Assembly (NCBI GenBank): GCA_945873855.1 | Contig: CAMCEN010000007.1 | Location: 1-64,000, forward strand | Length of the DNA stretch: 64,000 nucleotides | DNA from: an uncultured Campylobacter sp. | Lineage (GTDB): Bacteria > Campylobacterota > Campylobacteria > Campylobacterales > Campylobacteraceae | Reading direction: 5' to 3' | Shown here: piece by piece, positions 54,379-63,476 of the stretch | Layout: each line of letters begins with the position of its first letter | Position numbering within the stretch: the stretch's first letter is position 1 | Translations under genes and position numbers: made by a program | The notes under the pieces: generated by a model | What the model was told of the DNA's origin: nothing | Seen by the model: only the letters and a program-made list of their open reading frames with translations | Databases searched by the model: none

Positions 54379-54666
54379 TTATTCTATGATTTTTGGAACT
54401 TCAAAGTATGTTTCATATGTTTTTGGAGCGTGTTTTAAAATATCTTTTATAACCTCGCTTTTTACAGGTTCATCCTCTCTTAGGCGAGCACTTTGTTTTA
54501 TCGTGCTTACCTCAGCTTCAAGTCCAGCAAGATCAAGTTCATCAAGTATCTCTACAAAGCCTACAATTTTACCAAGTTCGGCTTTAAACTCCTCTTTTTT
54601 GCTCTCAGGAATTTTTAGCGCAGAAAGCCTTTCAAGCTTGTTTAGCATATCATCTGTGATTACCAT
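54379..54666 (-). CDS. gatC: Asp/Glu-tRNA amidotransferase subunit C
   Basis: 95 residues. DMLNKLERLSALKIPESKKEEFKAELGKIVGFVEILDELD is the GatC helix; RLREDEPV is the conserved loop. With GatA and GatB it converts misacylated Asp-tRNA(Asn) and Glu-tRNA(Gln). It heads the minus-strand gatC-pilT-cvpA-fur-lysS-glyA run. Confidence 0.93.
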   Translation of the reverse strand: MVITDDMLNKLERLSALKIPESKKEEFKAELGKIVGFVEILDELDLAGLEAEVSTIKQSARLREDEPVKSEVIKDILKHAPKTYETYFEVPKIIE

Positions 54667-54784
54667 TGATTTTCTCTTTTTTAGAATTTTGGCTGAAATT
54701 ATAGCACAATTTTCGCATATTTCAAGGCTTTTTGATAATTAAAATATAAAAGATCTTTATAAAGTAATTTTAAAATATTTATGC

Positions 54785-54790
54785 TACAAT
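54785..54790 (+). promoter_or_regulatory. Extended -10 of the coaX-hisG-psd operon
   Basis: TGCTACAAT, with hexamer TACAAT at 54785-54790, about 36 bp before the TTG start at 54827 and followed by AAAGGAC as ribosome site. Confidence 0.6.
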
Positions 54791-54826
54791 GCGCAGGTTA
54801 AAATCACTTTATTTAAAGGACAAAAT

Positions 54827-55387
54827 TTGGCTAATGATAATCTAGAGTATATAAAAGAAGGCTTAAGCACCCAAGAACAAATCCTAACTCAAGCAATCGC
54901 AGGCGAGCGTTTTGCTAGAAAACACAAGGGCAAAATCATAGCAATAGTAGTTATTGGCGTACTAGCTATAATCTACTTTAGCGTAACTCATTTGATAGAA
55001 CAAAACAACATAAAAGCAAACAATGCCCTTTTTACCAAGCTTTTGGCAAATCCAACTGATACTGCCTTACAAAACGAACTAGAAAAAGCAAATATCAATC
55101 TTTTTGCTCTTTTTGCTCTTGGGCAAGCAAAAGAAAATAATAGCACGGCTTTAATAGATCGTGCTTTAAATAATATAAAAGATGAAAATCTGCGCCAAAT
55201 CTTACTAGCTAGTAAGGGCGAAAATGTAGCTTTAATGGGCGATTATGAGACTTTAATCTCTGGCTTTAAAGAGTTAAAAAATGCTAAATTTGACGCTGCT
55301 AAACTAGAATTCTCTAAAATTCCAGAGAATTCTAGTTTAAAAGAAATTAGCAAAAATCTAGAACATTATCAAGGGATAAAACAATGA
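54827..55387 (+). CDS. Conserved membrane-anchored helical protein
   Basis: 186 residues from a TTG start (AAAGGAC 8 nt upstream). A cytoplasmic N-terminus with EGLSTQEQILTQAIAGERFARKHKG precedes one membrane helix (KIIAIVVIGVLAIIYFSV), then a helical TPR-like periplasmic part (ANINLFALFALGQAKENNSTALIDRALNNI). It resembles the YfgM-like layout but is not a secure match. A 15-bp perfect inverted repeat made of palindrome units lies inside its 3' end (55301-55338), encoding LEFSKIPENSS. The first gene of the envelope operon; overlaps the lipoprotein gene by 4 bp. Confidence 0.7.
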   Translation: MANDNLEYIKEGLSTQEQILTQAIAGERFARKHKGKIIAIVVIGVLAIIYFSVTHLIEQNNIKANNALFTKLLANPTDTALQNELEKANINLFALFALGQAKENNSTALIDRALNNIKDENLRQILLASKGENVALMGDYETLISGFKELKNAKFDAAKLEFSKIPENSSLKEISKNLEHYQGIKQ

Positions 55388-56370
55388 AAAATTTAATCTT
55401 TTTAGCAATTTTTGTGCTAGTTTTTAGTGCTTGTTCTACAAAAAGGCAGTATTTTGAGCCAACAAACATAAGTGGTGATGCTAAAATCTCAAGTCTAAAT
55501 GCTAGCATAAAGCACTCTACACGCAATGGTGCTACGCTCTCAAACGGCACTCTAATCACGCAAAATGGCCTCCAAAGTAAAGCCCTAAGTGCTAATGAGT
55601 ATTTTCTTGGCTCGTATGAGGGGCAGGATGTAAGCTCTACAATCGAGGGTAAACTAACGATCCGCCAAGGCTCTGCGCTGGTTTTTGAACATGAGTTTGA
55701 TGAGGCAATAGTCTCAGCCTCTATAGAGGGCAACCGCCTAGCAGCACTAAGTGCGGCAAATAAAATCTACTTGCTTTTGATAGATACAAATGAAGTTATT
55801 CTAGAATACGCAAGTGGCGCAAGCTACGCGCAAGATGCTAGGACAGCTGCACCTGTGTTTTTAAATACCATTATTGTATATCCTACGCTTGATGGTAAGG
55901 TAATGATAGTGCAAAAAGACAGCGGTACTATAGTGCGTGATGCTGTAGTAAGCAGTGAGAATTTCTTTAACAATATCATCTATCTAGATGTAGAAGGCGA
56001 CTATCTCTATGCTGCATCTGGGACTAGAATTCTCTCTATCAGCCCTGATCGCACCACCACAATAGCCGAACAGATAAAAGATATCAAGCTGCACAATGGG
56101 CGCATTTATGTTCTACTTAAAAACGGCTTTATTAAAGTATATGACCTAAATCTTAGAGAGATAGGTAAGCGTGAGTTTAAATTTGCGATTTTCTCAAATA
56201 TTATCGCTCGTGGAGATAAGCTATATATCTTTGAAAAAACAGGCTATATCATAGAAACAGACCTAAATCTAGGCAACGAACGCATTCTAAAAGCTAGCGA
56301 AATAACAGATAAAAGCTTTGCTTCATCAAATGCGTTTTATTATGATAATAAAATGATTAGCATAGAGTAA
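55384..56370 (+). CDS. Putative lipoprotein with beta-propeller-like repeats
   Basis: 328 residues. Lipobox LVFSAC (Cys17) after a short hydrophobic signal. The body has repeated short strands such as GNRLAALSAANKIYLLLI, GDYLYAASGTRILSI, NGRIYVLLKNGFIKVYDL and GDKLYIFEKTGYIIETDL, which suggest a six- or seven-bladed beta-propeller (PQQ/BamB-like). With the preceding membrane TPR-like protein this recalls the YfgM-BamB gene pair of other bacteria, so an outer-membrane assembly role is possible but unproven. Overlaps both neighbours. Confidence 0.7.
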   Translation: MKNLIFLAIFVLVFSACSTKRQYFEPTNISGDAKISSLNASIKHSTRNGATLSNGTLITQNGLQSKALSANEYFLGSYEGQDVSSTIEGKLTIRQGSALVFEHEFDEAIVSASIEGNRLAALSAANKIYLLLIDTNEVILEYASGASYAQDARTAAPVFLNTIIVYPTLDGKVMIVQKDSGTIVRDAVVSSENFFNNIIYLDVEGDYLYAASGTRILSISPDRTTTIAEQIKDIKLHNGRIYVLLKNGFIKVYDLNLREIGKREFKFAIFSNIIARGDKLYIFEKTGYIIETDLNLGNERILKASEITDKSFASSNAFYYDNKMISIE

Positions 56371-56705
56371 TGAATAATTTTATCTCTTTACTTTTTAGCG
56401 GACAAAAACTTTTATTAAAAAATACTAAAAGCCTTGATTTTAAGGCTTTTAGCACAAAGCGAAATTATGAGCTTATTTATGGTATTGATGAGAGTTCGTT
56501 TCACACCTTTGTTTTTATCCGCAATGCAAAATCTAGATTTGTGCTAAAAGATCTAGAATTCCTTAATGAACTAAGCGAGAAAATAGCTTCAAAACTAGGT
56601 ATAGTAGTAAAAAAACGAGTGCTATTTTATAACTCGCCTATTTGTTCAAAGGTTTTAAAGCACGAAGAATTTAAAAAAATTTGGAAATTTTATGATTTTA
56701 TGTGA
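56370..56705 (+). CDS. Conserved hypothetical protein upstream of coaX
   Basis: 111 residues, no signal or membrane helix. NYELIYGIDESSFHTFVFIRNAKSRFVLKDLEFL is probably a small alpha/beta core. Not recognised beyond being a campylobacter neighbour of coaX. It shares a base with the lipoprotein stop and overlaps coaX by 14 bp, which implies coupled translation. Confidence 0.65.
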   Translation: MNNFISLLFSGQKLLLKNTKSLDFKAFSTKRNYELIYGIDESSFHTFVFIRNAKSRFVLKDLEFLNELSEKIASKLGIVVKKRVLFYNSPICSKVLKHEEFKKIWKFYDFM

Positions 56706-57303
56706 TATTGGCAACACAAATGTTCATATTAACGAAAATGGCAAAATACGCACTTTAAGCTTTGAAGAGTTCAAAGTATATCGCCCTGATGAAGTGCTAT
56801 ACTACATAAATGTAAATCCGTCTGTCAAAGTAAATGCTAGTTTTGTAAATCTAGCTAAGAAAATTAAATTTCGCAGCACTTATACAGGACTTGGCGTAGA
56901 TAGAGCCTTTGCTTGCTACAGCGTAGAGAGTGGCGTAGTAGTAGATAGTGGCTCAGCAACTACTATTGATATAATGCACAACGGCATACATCTAGGTGGG
57001 ACGATTTTGCCAGGGCTTGAGGCTTTTGCTAGGGCTTATGAGAGCATTAGTCCAACCTTAAAATTCACACTAAATACAAATATCTCGCTTGATACCATAC
57101 CACAAAACACAAATGATGCTATTAGCTACGCTGTAGTAAAAAGCGCAGTAGCAATAATAAACGAACTAAGCGGTGGTAAGAACATATATTTTACAGGTGG
57201 AAATGGAGCCTTTTTAAGCCGTTTTTTTGAAGGGTCAATCTACAATAAAAACCTAGTTTTTGATGGTATGATAAAGCTTTTAAAAGAGGAGAATTTATGC
57301 TAA
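56692..57303 (+). CDS. coaX: Type III pantothenate kinase
   Basis: 203 residues. ASKHA-fold motifs: LCDIGNTNVHI (phosphate 1), TGLGVDRAFAC and VVDSGSATTIDIM, GGTILPGLEAFARA and FTGGNGAFLSRFF. It phosphorylates pantothenate for CoA synthesis. It overlaps hisG by 7 bp. Confidence 0.94.
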   Translation: MILCDIGNTNVHINENGKIRTLSFEEFKVYRPDEVLYYINVNPSVKVNASFVNLAKKIKFRSTYTGLGVDRAFACYSVESGVVVDSGSATTIDIMHNGIHLGGTILPGLEAFARAYESISPTLKFTLNTNISLDTIPQNTNDAISYAVVKSAVAIINELSGGKNIYFTGGNGAFLSRFFEGSIYNKNLVFDGMIKLLKEENLC

Positions 57304-57920
57304 AAATCGCACTGCCAAAGGGTCGCATAGCAAAAGAAACCTTAAATGCATTTTCGCAAATTTTTGGCGGCAGCTTTGAGTTTGAAGATAGAAAATTAAA
57401 GCTTGTTAAGGATGATTTTGAGTTTTTAATGGTGCGAAATCAAGACATCGATACTTATGTTATGGGTGGGGCAGCTGACCTTGGTGTGGTTGGGCTTGAT
57501 GTACTTGAAGAACACGGTAGTGATGTTTTGCGCCTGCTTAATCTAGATTTGGGGCATTGTAAGGTTTGTGTTGGGACAATAGGTGGCGAACAAATTGATT
57601 ATAACAAAACTAGCGAGCTAAGAGTAGCTACAAGTTTAGATAATATCACACAAAAGTATTTTAGCGCAAAGGCTGTGCCTGTAAAAATAATTCATCTTTA
57701 TGGCTCAGTTGAGCTAGCACCTCTTGTAAATTTAGCTGATTGTATAGTAGACATCGTAGAAACAGGCGATACTATGCGCCAAAATGGGCTTGCGCCTTGT
57801 GAGGAAATAATGAAAAGCTCAGCCTACCTAATCGCAAACAAACTAAGTTTTGTTAGCAAAAAAGCAGAAATTTTAGAAATCTACTCAAAACTAGAAGCTC
57901 TTATAAAGGCCAGAAATTGA
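57297..57920 (+). CDS. hisG: ATP phosphoribosyltransferase, short form
   Basis: 207 residues. IALPKGRIAKETLNAF, VRNQDIDTYVMGGAADLGVVGLDVL and the PRPP-binding loop VDIVETGDTMRQNGL are all present, but the C-terminal regulatory ACT-like domain of the about 300-residue long form is absent. Short HisG enzymes need HisZ as regulatory partner, so a hisZ gene is expected elsewhere. First step of histidine synthesis. Its stop overlaps the TTG of the next gene. Confidence 0.94.
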   Translation: MLKIALPKGRIAKETLNAFSQIFGGSFEFEDRKLKLVKDDFEFLMVRNQDIDTYVMGGAADLGVVGLDVLEEHGSDVLRLLNLDLGHCKVCVGTIGGEQIDYNKTSELRVATSLDNITQKYFSAKAVPVKIIHLYGSVELAPLVNLADCIVDIVETGDTMRQNGLAPCEEIMKSSAYLIANKLSFVSKKAEILEIYSKLEALIKARN

Positions 57921-59017
57921 CATTTTTTAGTATAATTGGCTCTATTATCTTTTTTCTTTTTAATCTCTACTCTTATAAAAGTCTATGCAAAAATGCTTTA
58001 TTTAAGCGACTTAATGTGGTTTTGCTTTTTATTTTTACCCTGCTTTTTAGCTGTGAGTTAGCATTTTTCTTTCATTGGACTAGCTCAAATAGCATGGCTT
58101 ATTCTCTTAGCGTTTATGCTATTGGCTTTTCTTTTATGGCTTTTTGTGTGCTTGGGCTTGGAGATTTACTTGGGGCGTTTTTTGCCTCTCGCAAAAACAA
58201 AAGCCGCCAAAATATCCGCATGGTTTATGACACGCTAGTGCTTTGTTTGCTAGTTTGTTATATCGGCTTTGGGGCGTATAATGCTTCTACTTTAAAAGTT
58301 AAAGAGCGTAATATAGAAATAGCAGGACTAGAAAAAAGTCTGCGAGCTGTCATGATAAGCGATGTGCATCTTGGCAATTTTTTAGGACTTAAACACGCCC
58401 AAAAGGTAGTAGAGTTAATAAATAAAGAAAATCCTGAGATGGTTTTTATAGTAGGTGATTTCATAGATACAAAGGCTTATAGGCTTGGTGATATCGCAGA
58501 GCCTTTTAGAAACCTTAAGGCTCAGGCCTTTTTTGTAAGTGGAAACCATGAGTTTTATCACGGCATAGAAGGAATTTTTGAAAAAATCACTGAGCTTGGC
58601 ATAAAGATAATAGACAATAGCTCAGTAGAGCTTGAGAGTATAAATATAGCAGGTCTTAGCGATCTTCAAGGCGCAAACTTTGGCATGGAGCCAAATCCAC
58701 TAAAAGCTCTAGCAGATGTGAACCGATCAAAGCCTACTATACTGCTCTCTCATCAGCCAAAAAGCCTATCGCTACTAAGCTTTGATGAGCTAAATAATAT
58801 CTCACTAGTGCTTAGCGGACACACGCACGCTGGACAGATTTTTCCATTTTCACTGCTTGTGTGGGCAGCACAAGGCTATATATATGGAGAGAGCGACATC
58901 ACCCCACGAACAAAGCTAGTGGTAAGCTCTGGCGCAGGCTTTTGGGGACCACCGATGAGAATACTCTCAAACAATGAAATAGTAGTACTAAACCTTATCC
59001 CAAGAGCGCCTAAATGA
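57917..59017 (+). CDS. Membrane metallophosphoesterase (YkuE/YaeI-like)
   Basis: 366 residues from TTG. Four N-terminal hydrophobic helices (about 3-115) precede a calcineurin-type phosphoesterase: MISDVHLGNF, VGDFIDTK, GNHEFYHG and LSGHTHAGQIFPF carry the metal ligands. Related proteins hydrolyse UDP-diacylglucosamine or other phosphoesters at the membrane. The next gene is a phospholipid enzyme with a 4-bp overlap, so a lipid role is plausible. Confidence 0.87.
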   Translation: MTFFSIIGSIIFFLFNLYSYKSLCKNALFKRLNVVLLFIFTLLFSCELAFFFHWTSSNSMAYSLSVYAIGFSFMAFCVLGLGDLLGAFFASRKNKSRQNIRMVYDTLVLCLLVCYIGFGAYNASTLKVKERNIEIAGLEKSLRAVMISDVHLGNFLGLKHAQKVVELINKENPEMVFIVGDFIDTKAYRLGDIAEPFRNLKAQAFFVSGNHEFYHGIEGIFEKITELGIKIIDNSSVELESINIAGLSDLQGANFGMEPNPLKALADVNRSKPTILLSHQPKSLSLLSFDELNNISLVLSGHTHAGQIFPFSLLVWAAQGYIYGESDITPRTKLVVSSGAGFWGPPMRILSNNEIVVLNLIPRAPK

Positions 59018-59802
59018 TAAATAATATAATTTCTAGAGCTTTTGGATCTTTTGCTAGCACAAAATTTCCAAAAACTATACAAAATATCATAAATAAAAGC
59101 TATGCTAAGATCTTTAGTATAGATTTTAGCGAGTTTAGAGACTGCGGCGAGTATGAGAGCCTAACTGCGCTTTTTACACGCACTTTAAAAATCCCTAGAA
59201 AGCTAGATGATGGTTTTATCAGCCCTTGTGATGGACTGGTGCTTTATTGCGGCAAGGGTTTTGAAGGGCAGGCTTTTAGCATAAAAAATCACACTTATAG
59301 CCCAAAAGAGCTTTTATCTAGCGCTTGTGATGAGGACGAGCTTGATGGGGGCTTTGATTATGCTAACCTTTACCTTAGCCCACGGGACTATCACAATTTT
59401 CACGCGCCTTGTGATTTTGAGCTTTTAAGTGCTGTTTATGAAAGCGGCGAGCTTTATAGTGTGGCTCCAAAATACCTAGCAAAAATCTCAAATCTATATG
59501 CTAAAAACGAGCGTGTAATACTGCGCTGTAAAAGTGGAGAAAAGCTCTTTTGGCTGGTATTCGTAGGGGCTTTAAATGTTGGAAAAATAAAGATATTTTG
59601 CGATGAGCGCATACAAACAAATGCAAATCTTGGTCCTAGCGTGTATGAGTATGAAAACAAGCATTTTCGCAAGGGCGAGCCTTTGGGCTGTTTTGAGCTT
59701 GGTTCTAGCATTGTAATAATCGCTCAAAAAGGGCTACTAAACTTTAATATCCAAGAAAATCAAAAAATAAAATTCTCTCAAAAAATCGCTGATATAAAAT
59801 AA
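59014..59802 (+). CDS. psd: Phosphatidylserine decarboxylase
   Basis: 262 residues. YLSPRDYHNFHAP and the C-terminal pyruvoyl site LGSS (GCFELGSSIVIIAQKG, Ser near 232) where self-cleavage makes the alpha and beta chains. It makes phosphatidylethanolamine at the inner membrane. Last gene of the plus-strand operon from 54827. Confidence 0.93.
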   Translation: MINNIISRAFGSFASTKFPKTIQNIINKSYAKIFSIDFSEFRDCGEYESLTALFTRTLKIPRKLDDGFISPCDGLVLYCGKGFEGQAFSIKNHTYSPKELLSSACDEDELDGGFDYANLYLSPRDYHNFHAPCDFELLSAVYESGELYSVAPKYLAKISNLYAKNERVILRCKSGEKLFWLVFVGALNVGKIKIFCDERIQTNANLGPSVYEYENKHFRKGEPLGCFELGSSIVIIAQKGLLNFNIQENQKIKFSQKIADIK

Positions 59803-59810
59803 TAAAAAGC

Positions 59811-59916
59811 TAGGGAATTCTAGAATTCCTATTCTAGAATTCCTATATAAAATTAGCTAAAATCTAGAATTCCTATATGAAGTTTGTCTAGGGAATTCTA
59901 GAATTCCTAGACAAAT
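59811..59916. repeat. Palindromes between psd and glnA
   Basis: Four GAATTCTAGAATTCC-type units. The last is extended to TTTGTCTAGGG...CCTAGACAAA (about 59884-59916), a strong hairpin between convergent genes that could terminate both. Confidence 0.85.
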
Positions 59917-59925
59917 TATCCGTAC

Positions 59926-61356
59926 CTAGCAGCTAAATACGCTTTTAAACTCAAATGGAGTTGGACGCTCTTCATACGGCCAAACTTGGGTTTCAAACTT
60001 ATAGTGTTGGTAAGTTTGGATAAACTCACTACTCATCGCAGGGGCCAAAAACTCATTATCACGAATAAGTGCTTCTAGGCTACCACGCAAGGTGTGTGGA
60101 AACTGCTCTATTCCACGCTCTCTAATCTCATCAAGCGTTAGTTTAAATAGATTTTCATCCATAGGCCCTACTGGCTCTGTTTTTTTGCGGATGCCATCAA
60201 GTCCCCCAAGCAAAAGTGCTGCAAAGGCTAGATAAGGGCAGCTTGTCGCATCTGGAAATCTAAACTCTGCTCTGGTGCTTTTATTACTGCTACCATAAGG
60301 GATGCGCACGCTTGCTGAGCGGTTTTGGCATGAGTAGGTTAGGATATTTGGTGCTTCAAAGCCTGGGATTAGGCGTTTGTAGCTGTTTGTGCTAGCGTTT
60401 GTAAAGGCTGCGATTGCCCTTGCGTGAGCAAGAACGCCACCTATATACCAGCGCGCGATATCGCTAAGCCCAGCATAGCCACTTTTATCATAAAATAAAT
60501 TCACGCCATCTTTCCAAAGCGAGTTATGTACATGCATACCGCTACCATTATCTCCATAAAGTGGCTTTGGCATGAAAGTAGCAGTTTTACCATTTAAATG
60601 CGCTACCATTTTTACTACATATTTATAGATTTGCACATTATCAGCCGCTTCTATTAGCGTGCTAAACTTCACGCCGATTTCGCCTTGGGCTTGGGCTACT
60701 TCGTGGTGATTTATAAAGGTTTCAATTCCTATTTGATTTAGCACATTTACCATTTCAGCCCTTAAATCTACCATTGTATCAATCGGCTGAACTGGAAAAT
60801 ATCCACCTTTTGCTCTTGGGCGATGACCGCTATTAAAGCCGTCTTTGTAACGTTTAGTATCGTTCCACTCGCCCTCTTCAGTATCTAGCTCAAAGCCAGC
60901 GTGATTTGGACTATCAAAAATTCTAACATCATCAAAGACAAAAAACTCATTTTCACAGCCCACATACACAGTATCAGCTAGGCCGCAACTTCTTAAATGC
61001 GCGATAGCTTTTTTAGCAATTGAACGAGGGCATTTTTCATACATTTGCCCCTTATAAACATCATAAACATCGCAGATTACAACCACAGTCATATCAGCTG
61101 TAAATGGATCTAAAAACGCAGTTTCAATATCTGGCTTTAAAATCATATCGCTTTTATCAATCGGCTGCCACGCATCAATGCTGCTGCCATCAAAGGCAAT
61201 GCCATCAGTAAAGCTTTCTTCATTTAGCGCACTTAGATTGTAGCTCATGTGATGCCACATGCCCTTTATATCAGTAAAGCGGAAGCTTACAAACTTAACT
61301 TCGTTTTTGTCGCAAAAGTCAAAAAAGCCCTTTACATCATTTACGAATTTTCCCAT
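59926..61356 (-). CDS. glnA: Glutamine synthetase, type I
   Basis: 476 residues. GSI motifs: [33 protein letters not shown] (HxH-type region), [11 protein letters not shown] and the ATP/glutamate loop [16 protein letters not shown]. The adenylylation segment reads [12 protein letters not shown], with Phe where E. coli has the modified Tyr (NLYDLPP), so GlnE-type control is unlikely. Makes glutamine from glutamate and ammonia. TATAAT lies at 61398-61403 on the minus strand and GAAAGGATG gives the ribosome site. Confidence 0.96.
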   Translation of the reverse strand: MGKFVNDVKGFFDFCDKNEVKFVSFRFTDIKGMWHHMSYNLSALNEESFTDGIAFDGSSIDAWQPIDKSDMILKPDIETAFLDPFTADMTVVVICDVYDVYKGQMYEKCPRSIAKKAIAHLRSCGLADTVYVGCENEFFVFDDVRIFDSPNHAGFELDTEEGEWNDTKRYKDGFNSGHRPRAKGGYFPVQPIDTMVDLRAEMVNVLNQIGIETFINHHEVAQAQGEIGVKFSTLIEAADNVQIYKYVVKMVAHLNGKTATFMPKPLYGDNGSGMHVHNSLWKDGVNLFYDKSGYAGLSDIARWYIGGVLAHARAIAAFTNASTNSYKRLIPGFEAPNILTYSCQNRSASVRIPYGSSNKSTRAEFRFPDATSCPYLAFAALLLGGLDGIRKKTEPVGPMDENLFKLTLDEIRERGIEQFPHTLRGSLEALIRDNEFLAPAMSSEFIQTYQHYKFETQVWPYEERPTPFEFKSVFSC

Positions 61357-61397
61357 TATTTCATCCTTTCAGGGTAAATTTTTATTTTGATGCTGAA

Positions 61398-61403
61398 ATT
61401 ATA
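61398..61403 (-). promoter_or_regulatory. -10 box of glnA
   Basis: TATAAT on the minus strand about 42 bp before the glnA start. Confidence 0.65.
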
Positions 61404-61467
61404 TCTCTTTAAGCTTAGTTTAATATTAAAAAAAGGGGTCTTTTTGAAAATTCACTTATTTTTTACT

Positions 61468-61530
61468 CTAGGAATTCTAGAATTCCTAAATGAAAATTCA
61501 CTACAAATCTAGAATTCCTAAGGAATTCTA
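61468..61530. repeat. Palindromes upstream of glnA / after the ABC-F gene
   Basis: CTAGGAATTCTAGAATTCCTAAATGAAAATTCACTA... with a second and third unit to 61530. Directly after the ABC-F stop (minus strand), so a possible terminator for it. Confidence 0.8.
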
Positions 61531-61535
61531 GATTT

Positions 61536-63476
61536 TTATGAGTTTAGATTTTGCGCAAACTCTAGCACCTCGTAGTATTCTTTTTCTAGAATTCCTAGCT
61601 CGCCTTTTTTATCTTCTAGTTCTTCAAACAAAGCTTGAAGTCCTATTTCTTGATATATTTTTGGATCGCTTAAAGCGTGGTTTAGCTCAGCTATTCTAGC
61701 TTCTATTGCCTCGATTTTCTCAGGGTGCTTGTCTAGAATTTGCTGTTGTTTGTAGCTTAGCTTGGCTGTTTTTTTCTTGGCTGGTTCTGCTAGGCTCTCA
61801 TCATTTGCGCTTATTTCACTCTCGATTGCGTTTATTTGCTTCATTTCTTCTTCGTACTCAAGATACTCGCTATACTCCATGACAAGCTGGCTGATTGAGC
61901 CATTTTCATACGCCCAGAGCTTGTTTGTGATTTTATCTACAAAGTAGCGGTCGTGACTTACTATTAAGATTGCTCCCTCAAAGCTTAGCAAATACTCTTC
62001 AAGTATATTTATAGTAGCGATATCAAGATCGTTTGTAGGCTCATCAAGGATAAGGCAGTCAAACTCACCGGTAAAGAGTTTTGCAAGGCTTAGGCGGTTT
62101 TTCTCGCCACCACTTAGCGTGCTTACTGGCTTGTCTAAAAACTCTTTTGGAAACAAGAAGTTTTTAAGATAGCCATAAACATGCAAGCTACGACCCTTTA
62201 CGCTGATGTGATCGCCTCCATTTGGACAGAAGTTTTCTATAAGGCTTTTTTCTTCATCTATATTTGTGCGGTGCTGGTCAAAATACCCTATGCGAATATC
62301 GCCTTTTTTCAGCACGCCACTATCAGGGGCAATTTGCCCGAGTAAAATTTTTAGCAAGGTGGTTTTGCCAGAGCCATTAGGCCCTACGATACCGATACGC
62401 TCGCCTTGAAGCACCCTAGCATTAAAGCCGCTAAAAAGCAGCTTGCCATCCATGCTTTTTGCTAGATTTTCACACTCAAAGAGCATTTTTTTGCGGTTTT
62501 GGTTTAGCCCACCTTGATTAAAGCTTTTTGTTGCCCTTTCAAGCTCTAGCTTTACTTTGCGGATTATGCCAGGATTTTTTTTAGCTTGTTCTCGCATTGA
62601 GAGTATGCGCTCTTTTCTGCCCTCATTTCGCTTTAGCCTACCACGCACGCCACGGCGCAGCCACTCTTCTTCTGCTTTTAGCTGTTTTAGTAAGGTATCG
62701 TGGCTTTTTAGCGCTGAGGCTAGAATTTGTTCTTTTTTATCCAAGTAATTAGCATATCCACCATCAAAAAATGTTAGCTTTCCACCATCAAGCTCTACTG
62801 AGCGAGTGGCAAGATTGTCTATAAAATATCTATCGTGGCTTATAAAAATCATAGTTTGATTTTGCCCAAGCAAAAGTTCTTCCAAAAAACGCACCATATA
62901 AACATCAAGGTGGTTTGTAGGCTCATCAAGCAAAAGAATATCAGGCTTTTTAAGGATTAAGGCACCAAGGGCAACTCTACGGATCTCTCCACCGCTAAGA
63001 GAGGCTATCAGCCTATGCTCAAACTCACGCAAAGCAAAGCTATCAAGCACGCGTTCTACTTTATTTTCTATATTCCAGCCTTCTTTGCTCTCAATAAACC
63101 TTCCTAGCTCATCTTGACGAGCATGGAGTTCTTTATCATCTGGATTTATAGCCATTTTTAGCATTAGTTCTTCGTATTCGCTTCTAGCAGCGTAGATATC
63201 TTTTAGCTCGTGTTTTAGGGCGGCTCTTACATCAAAGCTATCATCAAATTTTGGCGTCTGGCTTAGCATTTGCACGCTAAGCCCACCTTCTTTTATCACC
63301 CTGCCAGCATCTGGGGCTAGGCTTTGTGAGATTATATTCATTAGCGTACTTTTACCATCGCCGTTTTTGCCGATGATTGCTATGCGCTCTTTTGCGTTTA
63401 TGCTGAAATTTACATTATCTAGCACCACTTTATCGCCAAAACGCTTTGATACATCAATAAGGTCAATTAGAGCCAT
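61536..63476 (-). CDS. ABC-F family ATPase (Uup-like)
   Basis: 646 residues: two ABC domains without membrane segments. First: Walker A GKNGDGKST, signature LSGGEIRR, Walker B DILLLDEPTNHLD. Second: GPNGSGKTT, LSGGEKNR and LILDEPTNDLD. The inter-domain linker is rich in Lys/Arg/Glu, and a C-terminal coiled coil (about 560-646) is Uup-like. ABC-F proteins act on the ribosome or on branched DNA; which applies here is not clear from sequence. Confidence 0.93.
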   Translation of the reverse strand: MALIDLIDVSKRFGDKVVLDNVNFSINAKERIAIIGKNGDGKSTLMNIISQSLAPDAGRVIKEGGLSVQMLSQTPKFDDSFDVRAALKHELKDIYAARSEYEELMLKMAINPDDKELHARQDELGRFIESKEGWNIENKVERVLDSFALREFEHRLIASLSGGEIRRVALGALILKKPDILLLDEPTNHLDVYMVRFLEELLLGQNQTMIFISHDRYFIDNLATRSVELDGGKLTFFDGGYANYLDKKEQILASALKSHDTLLKQLKAEEEWLRRGVRGRLKRNEGRKERILSMREQAKKNPGIIRKVKLELERATKSFNQGGLNQNRKKMLFECENLAKSMDGKLLFSGFNARVLQGERIGIVGPNGSGKTTLLKILLGQIAPDSGVLKKGDIRIGYFDQHRTNIDEEKSLIENFCPNGGDHISVKGRSLHVYGYLKNFLFPKEFLDKPVSTLSGGEKNRLSLAKLFTGEFDCLILDEPTNDLDIATINILEEYLLSFEGAILIVSHDRYFVDKITNKLWAYENGSISQLVMEYSEYLEYEEEMKQINAIESEISANDESLAEPAKKKTAKLSYKQQQILDKHPEKIEAIEARIAELNHALSDPKIYQEIGLQALFEELEDKKGELGILEKEYYEVLEFAQNLNS

